Shown here: one piece after another, positions 5,373 to 6,299 of the stretch
How the letters are laid out: the number at the start of each line of letters is the position of its first letter
Position numbering within the stretch: the first letter of the stretch is position 1
DNA from: Rhodoferax sp.
GTDB lineage: Bacteria > Pseudomonadota > Gammaproteobacteria > Burkholderiales > Burkholderiaceae
Assembly (NCBI GenBank): GCA_028292075.1
Contig: JAQGNA010000673.1
Location: 1 to 6,299, forward strand
Length of the DNA: 6,299 nucleotides
Reading direction: 5' to 3'
Notes under the pieces: generated by a model
What the model saw: only the letters and a program-made list of their open reading frames with translations
Told to the model about the DNA's origin: nothing
The model's database searches: none
Program-made: the position numbers and the translations under genes

Positions 5373-6299
5373 TCAAGCCGCCAGTTGCGCGTGCATTTCC
5401 TGCACCGAGATCACGTCGAGTTTGTCCATGTGGCGCATGCCTTCCACCGCGGCTTCGGCACCGAAGATGGTGGTGAACGTGGTCACCCTGGCCAGCAACG
5501 CCGAGGTGCGGATCTGGCGCGAGTCGGCGATCGCATTGCGGCGTTCCTCGACCGTGTTGATCACCAGGGCAATCTCGTTGTTCTTGATCATGTCGACGAT
5601 GTGCGGCCGCCCTTCGGTGACCTTGTTGACCACCGTGCAGGCCACGCCCGCCGCCAGCAGGGCTTGCGTCGTACCCTTGGTGGCCAGCAGCTCGAAGCCG
5701 AGCGCGGCCAGGCCCCGGGCCACCTCCACAGCGCGCGCCTTGTCGTTGTTCTTGACCGAGACAAAGGCCTTGCCCGAACGCGGCAGCTTGGTCCCGGCAC
5801 CGATCTGCGACTTGACGAACGCCTCGCCGAAGGTCTTGCCCACGCCCATCACTTCGCCGGTCGACTTCATCTCGGGGCCGAGAATCGTGTCCACGCCAGG
5901 GAACTTGACGAACGGGAACACCGCCTCTTTGACGCTGAAATACGGCGGCGTGACTTCCTTCGTCACACCCTGCGCCGCGAGCGACTGGCCGACCATGACC
6001 CGTGCGGCCACCTTGGCCAGCTGGATGCCGGTGGCCTTGCTCACGAACGGCACGGTGCGCGACGCGCGCGGGTTCACCTCGAGCACGTAGATCACGTCCT
6101 TGCCGTCGACATGCTGGATGGCGAACTGAACATTCATCAGGCCCACGACGTTCAGCGCATGGGCCATGGCCGCGGTCTGTCGCTTGATCTCGTTGACCGT
6201 GGCGGCAGCCAGGTAGTACGGCGGCAGCGAACAGGCCGAATCGCCGCTGTGCACGCCGGCCTGCTCGATGTGTTCCATCACGCCGCCGATGAACTCGTC
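5373..6299 (-). CDS. carB: Carbamoyl-phosphate synthase large subunit (C-terminal part)
   Basis: CarB makes carbamoyl phosphate from bicarbonate, ATP and ammonia delivered by the CarA glutaminase subunit, feeding arginine and pyrimidine synthesis in the cytoplasm. Only the last 308 codons are visible; the frame is open to the right edge, and the full family length is about 1,070-1,080 residues, so the 5' two thirds lie outside. The fragment starts within the second ATP-grasp (carbamoyl phosphate) domain: AGVHSGDSACSLPP (14-27 of the fragment), LMNVQFA (54-60) and EVNPRASRTVPF (74-85, metal and ATP site). From about 178 comes the MGS-like allosteric domain: GKAFVSV, LLATKGT (204-210), VVNKVTEGRPHI (223-234) and INTVEERRNAIADSR (247-261). 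In E. coli this domain binds UMP, IMP and ornithine-dependent signals; K226 here matches the IMP/UMP-contacting lysine. The stop TGA is at 5375-5373. greA follows on the same strand after 117 bases. Confidence 0.98.
   Translation of the reverse strand, partial: DEFIGGVMEHIEQAGVHSGDSACSLPPYYLAAATVNEIKRQTAAMAHALNVVGLMNVQFAIQHVDGKDVIYVLEVNPRASRTVPFVSKATGIQLAKVAARVMVGQSLAAQGVTKEVTPPYFSVKEAVFPFVKFPGVDTILGPEMKSTGEVMGVGKTFGEAFVKSQIGAGTKLPRSGKAFVSVKNNDKARAVEVARGLAALGFELLATKGTTQALLAAGVACTVVNKVTEGRPHIVDMIKNNEIALVINTVEERRNAIADSRQIRTSALLARVTTFTTIFGAEAAVEGMRHMDKLDVISVQEMHAQLAA

Noticed and set aside
1..6299. A hidden mobile element, CRISPR array, tRNA, toxin-antitoxin pair or defence cassette
   Set aside because: All seven genes are conserved housekeeping families in a familiar order. 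The gaps are 16-173 bases, with no direct-repeat arrays, transposase motifs or tRNA-like folds seen, and base composition looks even throughout.

Overview
This is an ordinary, high-GC housekeeping stretch of a bacterial chromosome, most likely from a betaproteobacterium of the order Burkholderiales, probably family Comamonadaceae. That placement is an inference from the protein sequences and from the gene order carB-greA-DUF4149 / yhbY / rlmE-ftsH-folP. No rRNA or other marker is present to confirm it. I see no mobile element, CRISPR array, tRNA, phage gene or defence gene, and no evidence of a new multigene system.

Layout from left to right. (1) Positions 1-892, minus strand: folP (dihydropteroate synthase), cut by the left edge at or very near its last codon. 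(2) Positions 893-1005: spacer holding a strong intrinsic terminator for ftsH. (3) Positions 1006-2931, minus: ftsH, the membrane AAA+ zinc protease, starting at a TTG codon. (4) Positions 2932-3104: a 173-base leader and spacer with a few promoter-like half sites but no gene. (5) Positions 3105-3782, minus: rlmE (23S rRNA 2'-O-methyltransferase). (6) A 20-base divergent gap, then positions 3803-4285, plus: a YhbY-family RNA-binding protein with a long basic tail. (7) A 16-base convergent gap, then positions 4302-4727, minus: a DUF4149 membrane protein. (8) Positions 4779-5255, minus: greA. (9) Positions 5256-5372: spacer with a terminator-like hairpin just before the greA ribosome binding site. 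(10) Positions 5373-6299, minus: the 3' third of carB, cut by the right edge.

There are two leftward units. One is carB-greA-DUF4149 (pyrimidine/arginine precursor synthesis, transcript cleavage, an unknown membrane protein). The other is rlmE-ftsH, with folP beyond a terminator. The single rightward gene, yhbY, lies between them. RlmE and YhbY both act on the large ribosomal subunit, and rlmE-ftsH is a classic heat-shock-linked pair in enterobacteria.

The points worth a second look are regulatory: the TTG start of ftsH, the hairpin/U-tract in the greA leader, a nearly symmetric -10-like element in the 20-base rlmE/yhbY gap that could make yhbY leaderless, and the terminator separating ftsH from folP. 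The very long open frames opposite ftsH, rlmE and yhbY are GC-driven shadows.
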